Source: Phoronis australis (lineage: Eukaryota > Phoronida > Phoronidae). From it: a stretch of DNA of 62,000 bases. The notes under the pieces are model-generated. The model did not search any database. It worked only from the letters and a program-made list of their open reading frames with translations, and was not told the DNA's origin. The translations under genes were made by a program, and so were the position numbers. Shown here piece by piece: positions 54,601 through 57,600 of this stretch. How positions within the stretch are numbered: position 1 is the stretch's first letter; the number at the start of each line of letters is the position of its first letter. The stretch is from assembly GCA_002633005.1 (NCBI GenBank), contig NMRA01000279.1, positions 402,422 to 464,421 of the forward strand, given 5' to 3'.

Positions 54601-57600
54601 TTAGACATCTATATTCCGAGTTGCTATGTGTATCTCTGCTTACCTTGCCGAAGACAATATGGCGATTGGCCTAATGGAAAGAACAGACTGTCCGACGGGC
54701 AGCGACAGGAAGGCTTCATACCTAAGACAGTATAGCCAAAGGATTCCTCTTTGATAGACACATCTTGACATACCACTTCTTTCGCGCGACAGACGCTGCT
54801 TGTTCCGCAGCGACACTCCATGCGGTAGCCCGAATTCTCATTTCCGAAAAAGGAGTAAGTTGTACTGACGTTCGTGCACACAGCATTTGTGACTTCATAC
54901 CTTTGACTACAATCATCATCCACGCTGCAGTGAGATGTTAGTATAAACGCAGAATTGGCTGTAAAAAACATCACAATATTTGGATCAACTGGGAAGTTTT
55001 ACCAAGAAAAGATTTGTTACCGTTGGGTACCCAATTTGTACATTCCAGTTTCAAGTGCTCTGAATAGACGTCACACCTAACTTTTCAAAACGACATCTTA
55101 CAGTCACTTCTGAGTGATTAACATTCATACTAAGAATAAGCCAGCTCGTATGGTTTCGTTTATGATTTTTCTCAGTCCCAGTTTATTTTAGATAACAGAG
55201 GTAGGCTAACTGATTATTATCTCGAAATTCACTTGTTTTCGCAAGAAAAGCAAGGGCCTTCCAATAGAAATGCCATAACTCAGGTAAAACATGTGGGTCC
55301 TTAAAACACGAACGCCCCCCGTGTTGCTTTTGCTCTCAATCTATTCAGATGTCTAAAAAGAAAAATACTTCTTTAGTGAACATCGAGTCACAAATTTCAT
55401 GTACACTGGAGCCCGTTTCAATTATCTTTTAAATTTAAGTTTCTCGATATTTTGAGATTTAAGGATAGGATTTCAATTAATGTCGCGACATAACATGATA
55501 ACGCAGGGTATCCGGCTGACAGCGTTTGTAAGTAGTCCTGCACACTTTTCGTTTCATTTCTCTCCCTTCGTGAGTCCCTGCGGATGGGCATGAGCTGTCT
55601 TGCAACATCTCTTGTGGCGCTTCTTATTGCCCATCTTACCAGAGATTACCTATTATACGTTATTTACCTGTATTCATTTTATTGTAATTATACTAGTCAT
55701 AATAAATGACCTTATTCCACAATATTAGCGTCAAATGGCAGATACAACCGTATAATAACCCATAAAGTTATCTCACTAGTGAGATAACAATTTGGCGGAA
55801 AACCGAGGACGGAGTCGAACACGGGACCTTGAAATAGCTGGTCGCCGACTTTACCACTACACCATGCAGCGACTGACGTCATCAAGAGTGAAAATAAAAT
55901 ACTTAAATGAGCACGCGCAATAATCGCATGTTCAACAAACCGCATTGTACAGTACTTGTACGCTAAAAAAAATAAATAATATCTTAATTCAGTGAAAAAT
56001 TTCTCTCATGTCCTCTTACTTGTAAATCGTCGATCTACAGTTTGAATACGGGTATCGTGTTGTCAGGATCTTTGACTTAAGAATTATATTCAGTTACCAG
56101 TGGTAACCTACTTTAGCAGACGATAATTTCCCGGTCGAAGCTTAGCGTGAAAAAACGTGTTTTAAGCTATAATAGTTGGTAAACCTTAATTTATAAATTC
56201 AATTTATTTCTATTATATTTAAGTTTTCAATTGGTTTTGAGTAAAAGCATTATTTGACAAAAATAGCCCGGCTTTTCTTAAAAGGTCAGGACCTCCGACC
56301 CCGGGCCTCTGACAAAGAAAGTAGTTACAAAGCCGTGGAGAGTCAGAAAAGGTAAATCGATTCATTGCAATGTTTCTCGTTTAGTATGTGGTATAATGAG
56401 ATTGATGGCACTCTGACATAAATCCTATTATTTGGGCAAATAACATTAGACAGCCCTTCATGCTTCATATCCAACTCCTAGTTAGTTCCTACCAAGTCCG
56501 ATGGTAGCGCTATTTGTTCTTTCTCTCCAGCTTCCTGTTGGCCCAGCCACAAGAAACAGTACGTTCACTCGTAAGTTTTCCTAATTAGCCAATTTTATAC
56601 TTCTCCCACCCTCCCTACCCTGGGTACCACGACATCTCCACTCAACCGATTCATACCTTTCCCACACCCCCCCTTTTGTCGAACAAAATCTGCTGTTGGT
56701 TATTGTTGTTTTTGCAGTCCCTGCTGGTAGCTTCTTCAGGCCTAGAGCGTGATACCGTCCGGCAAGAACCGACGTCATTGGCTAACGACCCGACCTGTAC
56801 TCGAGCATCCATCACTGCAGCTTGCTTCTCTCCACCCCGGTCACAGCTCTCGGCACATACTGAGCCACAACACCACGTTCCTTACAATATCTCTTTTTAT
56901 CACTCCGGCTGGTCTGCTCACTCAGCTTGTCCGGAACCCTGCTTTGCAGGTTGTTATAGCCCAGTTGGCTGTTTAGTGTACCCACTTGGTACTTTATATG
57001 ATATTTGGCCATTTGGCAGTTTGTACCCGCTTGGTACTTGTTATTGAATTTGCCGTTTTGCTCGACCCAGTTGGTAGGCAATCGGCCAATACCCATTTGG
57101 TATTATGTACCCATTTGGTACTATTGCTAACCTGTGCCACTCAGCATCCGATACTCAATTGTACTTTGGGTATCGGAAATGTGTGTGTTATCTCTTGTAA
57201 TTAAGGAACCCATCTGGTTCCTTCTGTGAAATATTTATTTGTAGAGCTGTGACCCTGAAATTCCCAATACAACTTAAAATATACATTATTCTTGTTGTTT
57301 TATTTGTCCCCAATAAATAGATTATTACATGTTCTCAGCCGTTATCCCCCTTATCTAAAACCCTCGTGGATTTTGTAGAATTATCACCCTCGGGGCTAAC
57401 GCCCCTCGGGCGACAATTCTCCAAAATCCACTCGGGCTCCAGATAACGGGGGATAACGACTTCGCCACGTAATAATCTATATTTATATCGCTTACTTCGG
57501 TCTCCTTTTCATCTCTGGTAACGAGATTGCGACGCACGTACCATTTATCTATTATTCGGGACATATGTCGATCATAAAAAACAGTATGTGCAATGAAATA

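Noticed and set aside
56676-57204. 123-aa plus-strand ORF with a hydrophobic start
   Set aside because: It runs into the TACCCAYTTGGTA tandem, which supplies the repeated PLGT-like residues. No splice or domain support.
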